This document shows positions 28,169-36,169 of a stretch of 41,575 nucleotides of DNA, one piece after another. Below the pieces are notes generated by a model. It ran no database searches. It worked only from the letters and a program-made list of their open reading frames with translations, and was not told the origin of the DNA. The stretch's first letter is position 1. Each line of letters starts with the position of its first letter. Source of the DNA: a virus; the IMG/VR virus record IMGVR_UViG_3300006616_000011, positions 1 through 41,575 of that record. One strand, written 5' to 3'. A program made the position numbers and the translations under genes.

Positions 28169-29539
28169 TTATTTCTTTTTCTTAGAAGCGAGACCGCCTT
28201 TAGAGAAACCCATTTGTCCTCCACGAGCAGAAGATTCGAGACTTCGTTTAATTCTAGCGCCTTCTTTTTTAATGTCGCTAACTTCTTTTGCTGTAGCAAG
28301 GTTTTTTCTTGCATCCGCTGCTACTGCTTTTGTACCAGCATCTGCTTTTGATGCAGCAGTACTAAATGCAGAACGTCTATTTTTATCTCTTTCTTTAGAA
28401 GCTTTAGAAATAGTTGTTGGAGCAACTGGACTTGTAGTATCTGTAGATGTGGACGAATCAAATATCTCTTCTGCAGCATCTAGCGCTGAGTCAAGTCCAG
28501 GAGTATTAGAAGTATCTGTATTAGGTACGTAAGGGCTAAGTCCCTTTCCTACTATTTCTTGATTATATACAGATTCTGAGGCAAGATCAGGGCTATATGT
28601 TGATGTAGCTTCTAGAGAGTCTACCTCTCCTGGTATAACAGCTTCTTCCTCAACAATCTCTTCTTCTTCTTCTTTTTTACCAAAGAGTTTTTCAAAGAAA
28701 CCAGGCTCATCCGCATTCATAACTCCTTGAAGATCTGTGTAGTAAGCTTTCTGCTTTTCATCTAATTGCCCGTCTTCTAAACGTCTTTCAAGTTCTTTGT
28801 TAATTAATGATGATTGATGCCACATAGCAACTTTAAGTGCAATACCCATAAGAGGATTAAGCATGGCCATACCCGAAGTTATAGTTGATGCTTTAGTACC
28901 CTTCTGCTCTTCAACTAGATCACGTAATTCTGCAGCAGTTAGCTCTTTATAGTTTATAGCTTCAGGTGCATTTACTGGTGAAGGATCTCTGTCCCGTTTT
29001 TTAACGGGTGCAGTTTCTTCAGCTATAACAGGTTGAGAGGCTTTATCTGTGTAGCCTTCAGGTATAGCACTCATAGGCATGCCATTAAAGAACATGATAG
29101 TAATCTCATCACCAGCAGCGTTTACGTATGTTTTATATTCCATACCGCTAACACGCTGTCCTAATACTGAAGTTGCCCCTTCTACTAAACCACCTTCATC
29201 GTAGCCTCGCATATAACCGCCTTTATTCATTTCAGGCTGTGCTTCATCAACCATCTGTAACTCAGAAATATCAAAGGGTAGTTCGTCACCCATAGGTTCA
29301 CCACCAATACGACCATTAGCTTCCATATCGTTGAAACCCATCTTAGCTTCTTTACGCAAGTCTTCGAAGAACTTAACACCATAATAGCGAACTACATCAG
29401 CAGGAACAACATATTCACCTTCACTCAGTTGTGCAGGAATATCATCACGCACTTCTTCTGGTAAAGATCCTGTTGGTATTTCATTACCTGATACTGGGTC
29501 TATATCTTCACCCAAAGCTGCTTTCATTTGTTCATTCAT
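28169..29539 (-). CDS. Conserved virion-morphogenesis protein (456 aa)
   Basis: Residues 27-54 contain PEEVRDDIPAQLSEGEYVVP, then ADVVRYYGVKFFEDLRKEAK, and residues 75-85 GRIGGEPMGDE; I recall these from conserved proteins in marine phage head operons. Glycine motifs GGYMRGYDEGGLV follow. The C-terminal half is low-complexity, with an acidic run (KKEEEEEIVEEEA) and a basic, Ala-rich tail ending GGLASKKKK. It lies between the small helical protein after the portal and the scaffold. It may be a head protein or assembly factor. No enzyme motif is visible. Confidence 0.65.
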   Translation of the reverse strand: MNEQMKAALGEDIDPVSGNEIPTGSLPEEVRDDIPAQLSEGEYVVPADVVRYYGVKFFEDLRKEAKMGFNDMEANGRIGGEPMGDELPFDISELQMVDEAQPEMNKGGYMRGYDEGGLVEGATSVLGQRVSGMEYKTYVNAAGDEITIMFFNGMPMSAIPEGYTDKASQPVIAEETAPVKKRDRDPSPVNAPEAINYKELTAAELRDLVEEQKGTKASTITSGMAMLNPLMGIALKVAMWHQSSLINKELERRLEDGQLDEKQKAYYTDLQGVMNADEPGFFEKLFGKKEEEEEIVEEEAVIPGEVDSLEATSTYSPDLASESVYNQEIVGKGLSPYVPNTDTSNTPGLDSALDAAEEIFDSSTSTDTTSPVAPTTISKASKERDKNRRSAFSTAASKADAGTKAVAADARKNLATAKEVSDIKKEGARIKRSLESSARGGQMGFSKGGLASKKKK

Positions 29540-29720
29540 TTACTTTATCCCTCAAGTACTTTAGTTGTCTCATTGCTTTTATAGCGCCTTGATGTCTATA
29601 TAATTCTGCAGTATCGGAAAGGTTCTCCATACTTTTATGCGTACCAGAAATACGATCATCAAGTTCCTTAACAAACGCTTCCCATATATGTATGTTGTTA
29701 ACAAGTAATTTAAGCGACAT
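29532..29720 (-). CDS. Small helical protein after portal (62 aa)
   Basis: I start it at ATG 29718-29720 inside the end of the portal gene, with AAGGG about 10 nt upstream; a longer version from 29741 adds only portal-overlapping residues. The 62 residues are two helices (LLVNNIHIWEAFVKELDDRI; LYRHQGAIKAMRQLKYLRDK). Small proteins with the 'Y-R-x-Q-G-x-x-x-A-x-R-x-L-x-x-L-R-D' helix often follow portal genes in podoviruses. It overlaps the 456-residue gene by 8 bp. Function unknown. Confidence 0.6.
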   Translation of the reverse strand: MSLKLLVNNIHIWEAFVKELDDRISGTHKSMENLSDTAELYRHQGAIKAMRQLKYLRDKVNE

Positions 29721-31839
29721 TACCACTAAACCCTTGTTCACCCGGTACAGGAGCAGTACCTGTGCCTATCTGACCACCGCCACCGCCTGACGTATCCTGT
29801 ACACCACCCTGAGGCGCCTGTGGAGCTTGTTCCTGACCTGCAGGTGCTGGTACACCCTCTGGAGCCATAGGAGGCGTTACAGGTGCTTGAAAGCCTTTTA
29901 GGATCTCAGCTTGTATGGCAGCGTCTTGCATAGAGTTAGTAACCTTATCAGGATCAAGATCCATAGACTTAGCAATCTCACGAATAATATAATCCATCTT
30001 AGCAAAAGGAGCTAATACTGGATTTTGTGCAACTTGTAAGAACTGCATTAAGCGCTGGGATCTTACCTCGTTAGCCATTAAACTCTCTGTACCAGATGCA
30101 TGTACTTCTAAATCACCACGAATCTGATCATCAAAGTCAAACTGCATGTTAAATGCAAAGAATGATTTACCTAAAGGACGAATCAGATAATCATCAACAT
30201 TCTTAACTACCGTCCGAATAGAACCATTAGCAGCAGACATAAGCATAGAAATACCAGAGGCTGTGCGACCCACTCCAGAAACTCCGGTTTGTCCATGAGC
30301 AAAGCTAGGGAATCCAGTACTTTCATCTGCTAAAACTCTAGCCTTATCAAATAGTTGTATGTTTTCTTGTGCTACGTTAGGGAACTTTGTGCCGAAGATG
30401 GCCTGTCCTGGTGCACCCCCCTGACGCCTGAACACCTTGCCAGGGTACACAGATAAGTCTTGGCCTGGGACAAGGTTAGTTTCATCTACTTCAATGATAA
30501 GATTACCAGATAATGCAGCATTGTCAATAGCCATACGCATAAAACCGTTCATCAAGGTCTGCGTATCATCCATGTTTTCAGCAATACCAATACCAAAGAA
30601 GCTATATGGATTATGCTCGTAAGGTGTAGCATAGTAAGGAATACGTGTAGGCTTGAATGGGTTTAATACAAATCGTAGTACTTCACCGTTACAAATCCAT
30701 ACATTACAGTTTACTTCGTCTAAGTCCTTGAAAGAACTAGGAATATCTACACCATGATCTTCTAATACTTTTGTATCAACGTAACCCCAAAACTCTAATA
30801 CTTCCCAACGTTCAGATGTTGGCTGGGTATCATCGTCTTCCATAGACATTTCCCAGTACTTCTGTATATAGTTAGGACCTTTGTCTATAGCCATACTTAA
30901 AGCATCTTTCATAAAGTATGGACGACTTTTAAGAGCCCGTATTTGTGTACGTGACATCTTATGTCTTTCAACGACATACTCTGCATCATTCATAGATGTA
31001 GCTTCAGGGTCAGGATAGAAATCCCACACAGAAACATGACTACACTCTGGTACAGTTTTAACTATAGGATCGTATTCACCTGAGTCATCCCAATTAGGAT
31101 ACTCTTTATCTACAGCAAATGGCCCTTTCATGACACCTGTACCAAGTAGTGACATTTCAAATGCCATAGACCTTAAGTGTACAGAAGCACCAGACTCTTG
31201 TAGCTGGTCGTGTATCTTCTTTTCCATCTTCTTAGCTGCAACCATAGCAGGATGAAATGTAACAGTTGTAGGTGTAGTCCCGTCGCCTTCAATAATCTTA
31301 TCAGATACAGGTTCTAACTTTTCAGATAAAGGTCCCAAACGATTAGAAAGATCCATAAGGGTCTCGCCTGGTTTTAACTTTGTATCACCATCAATCAAGT
31401 AAGGCTTTGAATAAGACTGCTGAGTAACAGACTTAAGAGCCTCTCCAGCTGCTGAAGCTTTAGGGTCTACATTAATATGTACTGACTCTGCTACTCCATC
31501 AGGTAATACAGATGGGTTTACAGAAAGAGGAAACTTATTATTACCAAATAATACATCTACAATCTGGCCATACGCAGCGAGTGTCTTAGTCTTAGTAACT
31601 TTAACAAATACACGAGACTTCTCTGTGTCTGTAAACTGTACGTCTTTACCATACAAACCACGATAGTTGCGATAGGCTTTTAGCCACCTCTCTTCGTCAG
31701 CATTACGTGCGTCTTCTGAACGTCTATAACGTTCCTCCACGAAAGCTACTACGCTAGATTTCTCTTCAAAGATGCTATCCGTACTGTCTTCTGCAGCTAC
31801 GACTTCATCTGTTTCAAACATTTCTTCTTGTTCTGCCAT
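29710..31839 (-). CDS. Portal protein, P22-like (709 aa)
   Basis: A 709-residue protein. Recognisable parts are a helical clip-to-stem N-terminus with EERYRRSEDARNADEERWLK (residues 35-54), VWDFYPDPEA (271-280), a beta section, and PYYATPYEHNPYSFFGIGIA then ENMDDTQTLMNGFMRMAIDN (401-440), a hallmark of P22-type portals. The last about 65 residues are Pro/Gln/Gly-rich. It forms the dodecameric DNA-entry ring. It lies 3 bp after the large terminase gene, the usual order, and its length matches P22-type portals. Confidence 0.85.
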   Translation of the reverse strand: MAEQEEMFETDEVVAAEDSTDSIFEEKSSVVAFVEERYRRSEDARNADEERWLKAYRNYRGLYGKDVQFTDTEKSRVFVKVTKTKTLAAYGQIVDVLFGNNKFPLSVNPSVLPDGVAESVHINVDPKASAAGEALKSVTQQSYSKPYLIDGDTKLKPGETLMDLSNRLGPLSEKLEPVSDKIIEGDGTTPTTVTFHPAMVAAKKMEKKIHDQLQESGASVHLRSMAFEMSLLGTGVMKGPFAVDKEYPNWDDSGEYDPIVKTVPECSHVSVWDFYPDPEATSMNDAEYVVERHKMSRTQIRALKSRPYFMKDALSMAIDKGPNYIQKYWEMSMEDDDTQPTSERWEVLEFWGYVDTKVLEDHGVDIPSSFKDLDEVNCNVWICNGEVLRFVLNPFKPTRIPYYATPYEHNPYSFFGIGIAENMDDTQTLMNGFMRMAIDNAALSGNLIIEVDETNLVPGQDLSVYPGKVFRRQGGAPGQAIFGTKFPNVAQENIQLFDKARVLADESTGFPSFAHGQTGVSGVGRTASGISMLMSAANGSIRTVVKNVDDYLIRPLGKSFFAFNMQFDFDDQIRGDLEVHASGTESLMANEVRSQRLMQFLQVAQNPVLAPFAKMDYIIREIAKSMDLDPDKVTNSMQDAAIQAEILKGFQAPVTPPMAPEGVPAPAGQEQAPQAPQGGVQDTSGGGGGQIGTGTAPVPGEQGFSGNVA

Positions 31840-31842
31840 TAT

Positions 31843-33444
31843 TTAATACCCGAAGTTAGGATCACTAGCTTGAAAACCTGTGCGTTGTGTCTCAGGGTTA
31901 AAGTCCCATAAGCTACTGCGTGGTCTGGTCATAATACCGTAGCGTAAAGCGTCATACAAGTGATCTTCTGCATGTGTGTCTACATCCTCTGGATTCTTTT
32001 TATCTAAAGGGATGCTAGGTATTTGTGCAATAGTGTTAGTACAGTTGTCCATAAACACTAGTCTAGGCTTTTCAGTAAATTCATCTACTTGTAAACGCCT
32101 ATGTATTTCGTTTTTTCCTGCGACACGTGAGCCTCTTGATCTGTCAGAGGGACGCCATCTACATCCCTTCATATTCATCTGCTCTGCCAAGCTAGGCCCA
32201 GTGTCGCCTCGGTTGTGCCATAAAGAGCTATCCAGCACACCGTATCTTATAGTACCGTCTTTTCTCTCTGCATCTAATATCATATCGGCTAGATCAGAAG
32301 CAGTAACTTTAGAAACATACATTTCACGATATACAACAAGTTGTTCGTCAGGTGCTACAGCAAACCAAAGAACACCAGTGTAACTACCATAACCGTAATC
32401 GCAAGCCCTAAACCTTGGCCAAGAGTCAGGTATCTCGAATTGCTCCATGATGTGTATAGTTCGATCAAACTCCGGAAAAGCTGCACCTTCATTAATGTCC
32501 CAGTTACCTTCAAGTAACTGTTTACGCTGATGCTCCGGCAACGAGAGTAGCATCGCTTCATAATCACCAGCTTCTGCCAAATAAGGATTATCAAAGAGCG
32601 AAGCCGGTATAAAGCGCCTTTTAAAAAGAGGCTGACCTTCTTTACTATGACCTTTAGGGAAAGTAATGGTTTCACCACTTTCAATATCAGTTGCCCAAAA
32701 CGACTTACCTGTTTTTGCAGGGTCGATAAACATTTTTTTAACCCAAGCATGTCCACTTCCTCCGGGGTTTGTTGTTGCTCTCATGTAAAGACCTAGATCA
32801 GAAGCATGAGCAGATCTCAAACGTGATCTCATATAGTTCCAAGCGTAGGGACTAGACCATTGAGTAAGTTCGTCAAATCCAATCCAGTTAAAAGCCTGTC
32901 CCTGATACCTGGTAACATCGGTATCTTTATCGAGATACGACATCCACAGACGCCCACCCTGTGGAGAAGTCCATTGAGATTTACGTTCAGACCATTTAAT
33001 ACCGGGTATAGCACGTGGATATAGTTCCTGACTCTTCTGTATTAATTCTCTTAATTCTTCTGTAGTATGACGTACAAGTAGACCACTAAAATTAGGATCA
33101 TTTAACCCATGAAGAGGGTCTGCAAGCATGGCATATGATTTTCCACCACCGGCTGCTCCGCCATATAGTACTTCGCGTTCTGATGCGCTAAGGAAGTATG
33201 TCTGAGGCCCAGCGTTGGGCTTGAACACAACGTCCATAGCCTCTTCCACATTATAAGGTTCAGCTTTTACTTGCGCTGGTACCGTTTGTCTGTCTTCACT
33301 TTTAACGGTAACGCTTATCTCTTCTTGTATCTGCGTAGGCTCCAACTCCTTGCGTTTCGAGTTTTTCGATTTCCGCAATGGTTTCTTCGAGCCAGTTGGC
33401 AAGCTTACGTTTAATTGTAGCTGCTCTTTTACGTTTTTGCTCAA
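31843..33444 (-). CDS. terL: Terminase large subunit
   Basis: The ATPase-nuclease motor that packages DNA. In numbering from TTG 33442-33444: Walker A GGAAGGGKS at 95-103, Walker B NWIGFDEL at 186-193 (Asp191, Glu192), coupling motif ATTNPGG at 223-229, and nuclease aspartates Asp349 (RACDYGYGS), Asp405 (GVLDSS) and Asp494/Asp498 (DHLYDALRYG). The domain is complete. The true start is unclear: a TAG lies two codons before this TTG and its Shine-Dalgarno site is poor. Other options are ATA 33328-33330 (GGAG about 9 nt upstream), GTG 33247-33249 and ATG 33235-33237, all before Walker A. It overlaps the gene at 33302-33724 by up to 143 bp. Confidence 0.88.
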   Translation of the reverse strand: MSKNVKEQLQLNVSLPTGSKKPLRKSKNSKRKELEPTQIQEEISVTVKSEDRQTVPAQVKAEPYNVEEAMDVVFKPNAGPQTYFLSASEREVLYGGAAGGGKSYAMLADPLHGLNDPNFSGLLVRHTTEELRELIQKSQELYPRAIPGIKWSERKSQWTSPQGGRLWMSYLDKDTDVTRYQGQAFNWIGFDELTQWSSPYAWNYMRSRLRSAHASDLGLYMRATTNPGGSGHAWVKKMFIDPAKTGKSFWATDIESGETITFPKGHSKEGQPLFKRRFIPASLFDNPYLAEAGDYEAMLLSLPEHQRKQLLEGNWDINEGAAFPEFDRTIHIMEQFEIPDSWPRFRACDYGYGSYTGVLWFAVAPDEQLVVYREMYVSKVTASDLADMILDAERKDGTIRYGVLDSSLWHNRGDTGPSLAEQMNMKGCRWRPSDRSRGSRVAGKNEIHRRLQVDEFTEKPRLVFMDNCTNTIAQIPSIPLDKKNPEDVDTHAEDHLYDALRYGIMTRPRSSLWDFNPETQRTGFQASDPNFGY

Positions 33445-33724
33445 TCTCTACTCTTTTCTTTAACCCTTGCCAGGATATGTACCTGTCTGTTTCTTTGCTT
33501 AACCAGTTAGCTACTGCCCTGTAACTATACTGCTTAAGATGTCGCTTTGCAAGTTCTAAAGCTTCAAGTTCTAAACTAATAGGTATAAGTAGTTTATCAT
33601 TATCTGGATCAACTTTGTAACCAAAAGGTACTACACCACTAAGACGAACAATTACGTGCCAATCTTTGCTATGAGGGCTTACAGGCTTAGGTAATTCCCA
33701 GAAGCCTAAATCTCTTTGAGGTAT
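33302..33724 (-). CDS. HTH-like packaging-region protein with an apparent ATA start (140 aa)
   Basis: Between the terminase genes a frame of 140 codons stays open and reads like a real protein: DLGFWELPKPVSPHSKDW, then VIVRLSGVVPFGYKVDPDND, a helix LELEALELAKRHLKQYSYRA, an HTH-like SYRAVANWLSKETDRYIS with WQGLKKRVE, and a basic coiled coil. I recall similar proteins beside terminases in marine phages, so it may bind DNA for packaging. It has no ATG, GTG or TTG start. It begins at ATA 33722-33724, exactly where the TAATG junction seen at seven other gene pairs would put ATG, with AGAAGG upstream. ATA start, a mutation or a sequencing change are all possible. Confidence 0.65.
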   Translation of the reverse strand: MPQRDLGFWELPKPVSPHSKDWHVIVRLSGVVPFGYKVDPDNDKLLIPISLELEALELAKRHLKQYSYRAVANWLSKETDRYISWQGLKKRVEIEQKRKRAATIKRKLANWLEETIAEIEKLETQGVGAYADTRRDKRYR

Positions 33725-34092
33725 TATTCGTTTGAACCTTCTTTTGGAGGCAGATAAAATACACCGCCACCAGACGATACTTCTACTTTATCCGTTTTAC
33801 CAAGCCCTGCACGGTCAAGTAAATCTTTTGCTGCAACCATCTTTTCTTTGATGCCTAGTTCTGTAGGATCAGATAGTGCACCTACCATAGCCATAGCTGC
33901 TTTAGGTGCAGTTTGTGCAAAGTAAGTACGTGTCTTCTTTCCTATTTCTTCTTGCAGTGCTTCTACAATAGCTGTAGTGCTAGACTCAGGTGCGTAACCT
34001 GCAAGTTTCTTAGCAGCCACAGCATCACCATTAGCCTCATCAAAGAGTATATCTAAGAAACGCTGTTGTTTTTCTGTTAAGTTACGTGCCAT
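33724..34092 (-). CDS. terS: Terminase small subunit
   Basis: A 122-residue protein starting MARNLTEKQQRFLDILFDEA, with AKKLAGYAPESSTTAIVEAL next, which is the helix-turn-helix opening of many small terminases. Residues about 75-105 are helical (DPTELGIKEKMVAAKDLLDR), and the last part (VSSGGGVFYLPPKEGSNE) is a flexible tail that in other phages contacts the large subunit. It would bind the packaging site and start DNA cutting. It is followed, with stop-start overlap, by the HTH-like gene and then terL. Confidence 0.8.
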   Translation of the reverse strand: MARNLTEKQQRFLDILFDEANGDAVAAKKLAGYAPESSTTAIVEALQEEIGKKTRTYFAQTAPKAAMAMVGALSDPTELGIKEKMVAAKDLLDRAGLGKTDKVEVSSGGGVFYLPPKEGSNE

Positions 34093-34101
34093 ATTATTTC
34101 C

Positions 34102-34554
34102 TTACAGTGGTTTATCCACAAGAGAATCATATGCTTTCCATATGTCATCTATTTCAGTTTGGTATTTATCCAGCTTATCGCCCAGACTATCCGTAATTCC
34201 AGTAGATCTCTCAACTTGACTACGTAAGTCAAGCAACTCTTTCTGTTGTTCCAAGATCGTTTGCATTTGCGTACTAATCGTTGACAACCGTGTGTTAAGA
34301 CCTCTAACGTCATTATCTGCTACTGCCTGTTCTATCGTTTGAATGCGTGAACTTAATTCACCAGCTTTGCTGTCAAAAGAATTTGATTTAGAAACAACAG
34401 TCTCTATACCTGATTCTACTGCGTAGAACCTTTGTAGTGTGTCATATCCATAATATATACCGCCACTAAGAGATCCTAGTATTGGCAGGGCAGCAGCTAT
34501 GTACCACCCTTTAAAAGTAAACCCACCAACTTTAACTTCTGTATCTTCTATCAT
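34102..34554 (-). CDS. Membrane-anchored coiled-coil protein (150 aa)
   Basis: One membrane segment at about residues 17-38 (WYIAAALPILGSLSGGIYYG) follows a short N-terminus with VKVGGFTFKG. Residues 55-135 form a long coiled coil (ELSSRIQTIEQAVADNDVRG, MQTILEQQKELLDLRSQVER). This topology, an N-terminal anchor with an external coiled coil, fits an inner-membrane spanin or other envelope-spanning protein, but the usual holin and endolysin neighbours lie far away at 5.6-7 kb. A lipoprotein at 35942 may be its partner. It lies 9 bp from the small terminase gene. I recall similar proteins in marine phages. Confidence 0.55.
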   Translation of the reverse strand: MIEDTEVKVGGFTFKGWYIAAALPILGSLSGGIYYGYDTLQRFYAVESGIETVVSKSNSFDSKAGELSSRIQTIEQAVADNDVRGLNTRLSTISTQMQTILEQQKELLDLRSQVERSTGITDSLGDKLDKYQTEIDDIWKAYDSLVDKPL

Positions 34555-34562
34555 AATAGTTC

Positions 34563-35411
34563 CTACATATTAGAGGAAGCTGATCCATGTTGCATTATGT
34601 AAGCTCCTGCGCCGTACACATCGTCTGCATCTTTCATGTCGTCAGTAAGATAGCCATTCCAACCAGTTCCGTATCCTGAATCATCCCAAGATATTACAAA
34701 CTCGTCTACTGCTTGCGTATATGTAATAGCTGTGTATGTTCCAACCATTATGTTATTACTAGCAGCGTAGTTATCTATACTACTTGTCAACTCCGTATTA
34801 TTAGCTGCAGCCATAAATGCACCTGCTTGCTGGGCGTATTCTGCTACTGCATCAAGTGCGTTATTATAATCTGCAACTTCATTAGCGTCAAGGCTATATT
34901 CATCTGTAGCAATCATTTCTTGTAATGCAACCTGTTCTGGCTTTGTATCTGCTTCTGCAGCAGAGTCAGCAACAGATGTAGCAGTCATTAGTACAGAAGT
35001 AGCATCACCAAGTACGTCAACAGCTAGAGTTAAATTATTCATAGCCGCAGTATGCTCTTGAATAAACAACTGATTCGCATTCTCTGCTGTAGCATAGTCA
35101 TGGTTCATAACTTTACTTCTAGCATCTTCGTAAGCTACAAGCATTGCTGTAGTTACTTTAGCACCGTCTAATGCTCCATCAACAATAACACCACCAACTT
35201 CAGCATACCCTATTGCACCAATACCTAAGTTCAGAGATAGTTGTAACCGATTGTCTATAACGTTAATAGAATCAATCAGTGACTGTATCTTCTGATCTCC
35301 CGTCTGGCTGTAGTCGGGTGGTGGTAGCGACTCTGCGAGTAGACCTGAACCGCTCACTAATAGAGCGAGTGTCCCTGCTGTTGTTAGTAATGTTTGCTTC
35401 ATTGATTTCAT
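34563..35411 (-). CDS. Exported protein of unknown function (282 aa)
   Basis: It has a standard signal peptide (residues 1-26: MKSMKQTLLTTAGTLALLVS then GSGLLAES, cleavage after ALLAES-like Ala/Ser), so it would be secreted or periplasmic. The mature part is mostly helical and Ala/Asp/Asn-rich (TAAMNNLTLAVDVLGDATSV, EYSLDANEVADYNNALDAVA) with no recognised motif. The start ATG at 35409-35411 has AGAGGA 8 nt upstream and overlaps the end of the preceding exported-protein gene by 140 bp in another frame. It might interact with the envelope or host surface. Whether it is a virion component is unknown. Confidence 0.65.
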   Translation of the reverse strand: MKSMKQTLLTTAGTLALLVSGSGLLAESLPPPDYSQTGDQKIQSLIDSINVIDNRLQLSLNLGIGAIGYAEVGGVIVDGALDGAKVTTAMLVAYEDARSKVMNHDYATAENANQLFIQEHTAAMNNLTLAVDVLGDATSVLMTATSVADSAAEADTKPEQVALQEMIATDEYSLDANEVADYNNALDAVAEYAQQAGAFMAAANNTELTSSIDNYAASNNIMVGTYTAITYTQAVDEFVISWDDSGYGTGWNGYLTDDMKDADDVYGAGAYIMQHGSASSNM

Positions 35412-36045
35412 CTGTTAAATCCTCTCCAATCCTTAATAAGCTATCCCAAAACTCTTTGTCTTCTTCATACCCCACTATAAACGCTTGAGGATTTTCTCTG
35501 TACTTATCTACTGCATCCTTACCCATCAATAACTTACCAGTTAATACATCAATGATAGGACAGGGTGTACTAGCTAAAATCATAGCCTTAAAAACATTAG
35601 GATCACCACAGATTGTGGATATCCCGGAAACTTGTAAACCAAGACCTCCTATCTGTTGAGGAGTCCCTAAAAGTCTAGCATTCTTACGCCTGTTACAGTA
35701 TTCATCCTGAACCATTGCACCCTGCGAAATACCAAACAAACTTACCTGAAAGCCCAACGTTGTAGGCATTAAACAAGAATCGTTTCCACCGCCACCCATA
35801 ACTGTAGGTGCTATACTAGACATTACAGGAGCTTTTTCACCAGCTCCCGTTGCATTGTAATTATTAGTCTCACTTGTAGAAGTGTTATTACTGTCTACAG
35901 TTGAGTCTTGGTAGTTATTACTGAAATCACCAGTTACATCGTTACTTTGTACACTTGTCGCCAAGAACATCTGTAAGATCAGCGTCCATGCACATAAGTT
36001 GTAGTGCTGCAGCCTCTTGACCGATGAGTGATAATGTTTGTGCAT
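35272..36045 (-). CDS. Exported Cys-containing protein of a marine-phage family (257 aa)
   Basis: The N-terminus carries a signal-like hydrophobic stretch (residues 18-34: LCAWTLILQMFLATSVQ). The mature start (NDVTGDFSNNYQDSTVDSNN) is Asn/Ser/Thr-rich, followed by a domain with CLMPTTLGFQVSLFGISQGA, YCNRRKNARLLG and CPIIDVLTGKLLMGKDAVDK, where Cys residues near 91, 117, 145 and 162 could form disulfides. I recall this family, with the same NNN-rich opening and YCNRRKNARLLG-like motif, from cyanophages and pelagiphages, function unknown. ATG 36043-36045 has GGA 7 nt upstream. It overlaps both neighbours by about 100 and 140 bp. Confidence 0.7.
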   Translation of the reverse strand: MHKHYHSSVKRLQHYNLCAWTLILQMFLATSVQSNDVTGDFSNNYQDSTVDSNNTSTSETNNYNATGAGEKAPVMSSIAPTVMGGGGNDSCLMPTTLGFQVSLFGISQGAMVQDEYCNRRKNARLLGTPQQIGGLGLQVSGISTICGDPNVFKAMILASTPCPIIDVLTGKLLMGKDAVDKYRENPQAFIVGYEEDKEFWDSLLRIGEDLTDEINEANITNNSRDTRSISERFRSTRRVATTTRLQPDGRSEDTVTD

Positions 36046-36169
36046 CTAAATTCCGTTGACATTTCTTATTATCAGGAGGACAAGAGAGCGGCATTACAAG
36101 TGATTGAGTACTACATGCAGTAGTTATACTTAGCAAAAATACAAATGCAAGCAATATATTAGTCTTTAT
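35942..36169 (-). CDS. Small lipoprotein candidate
   Basis: The frame runs open from GTG 36191-36193, but the better start is the ATA at 36167-36169, which gives (M)KTNILLAFVFLLSITTACS, an ideal signal with lipobox ITTAC (Cys at residue 18 of this version) and AGGT about 6 nt upstream. The GTG version has no Shine-Dalgarno site. The mature part (STQSLVMPLSCPPDNKKC, then QTLSLIGQEAAALQLMCM) has five further Cys. It could be an outer-membrane spanin or a surface protein. It overlaps the DUF1127-like gene by 11 bp at the ATA start and the 257-residue gene by 104 bp. Confidence 0.5.
   Translation of the reverse strand: MKTNILLAFVFLLSITTACSTQSLVMPLSCPPDNKKCQRNLDAQTLSLIGQEAAALQLMCMDADLTDVLGDKCTK

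Noticed and set aside
33724-33780. Programmed -1 frameshift from terS (at CCAAAAG) as the way to translate the 33302-33724 frame
   Set aside because: The shift site is not a good X-XXY-YYZ heptamer and no strong downstream structure was seen; the TAATA junction explains the position better.
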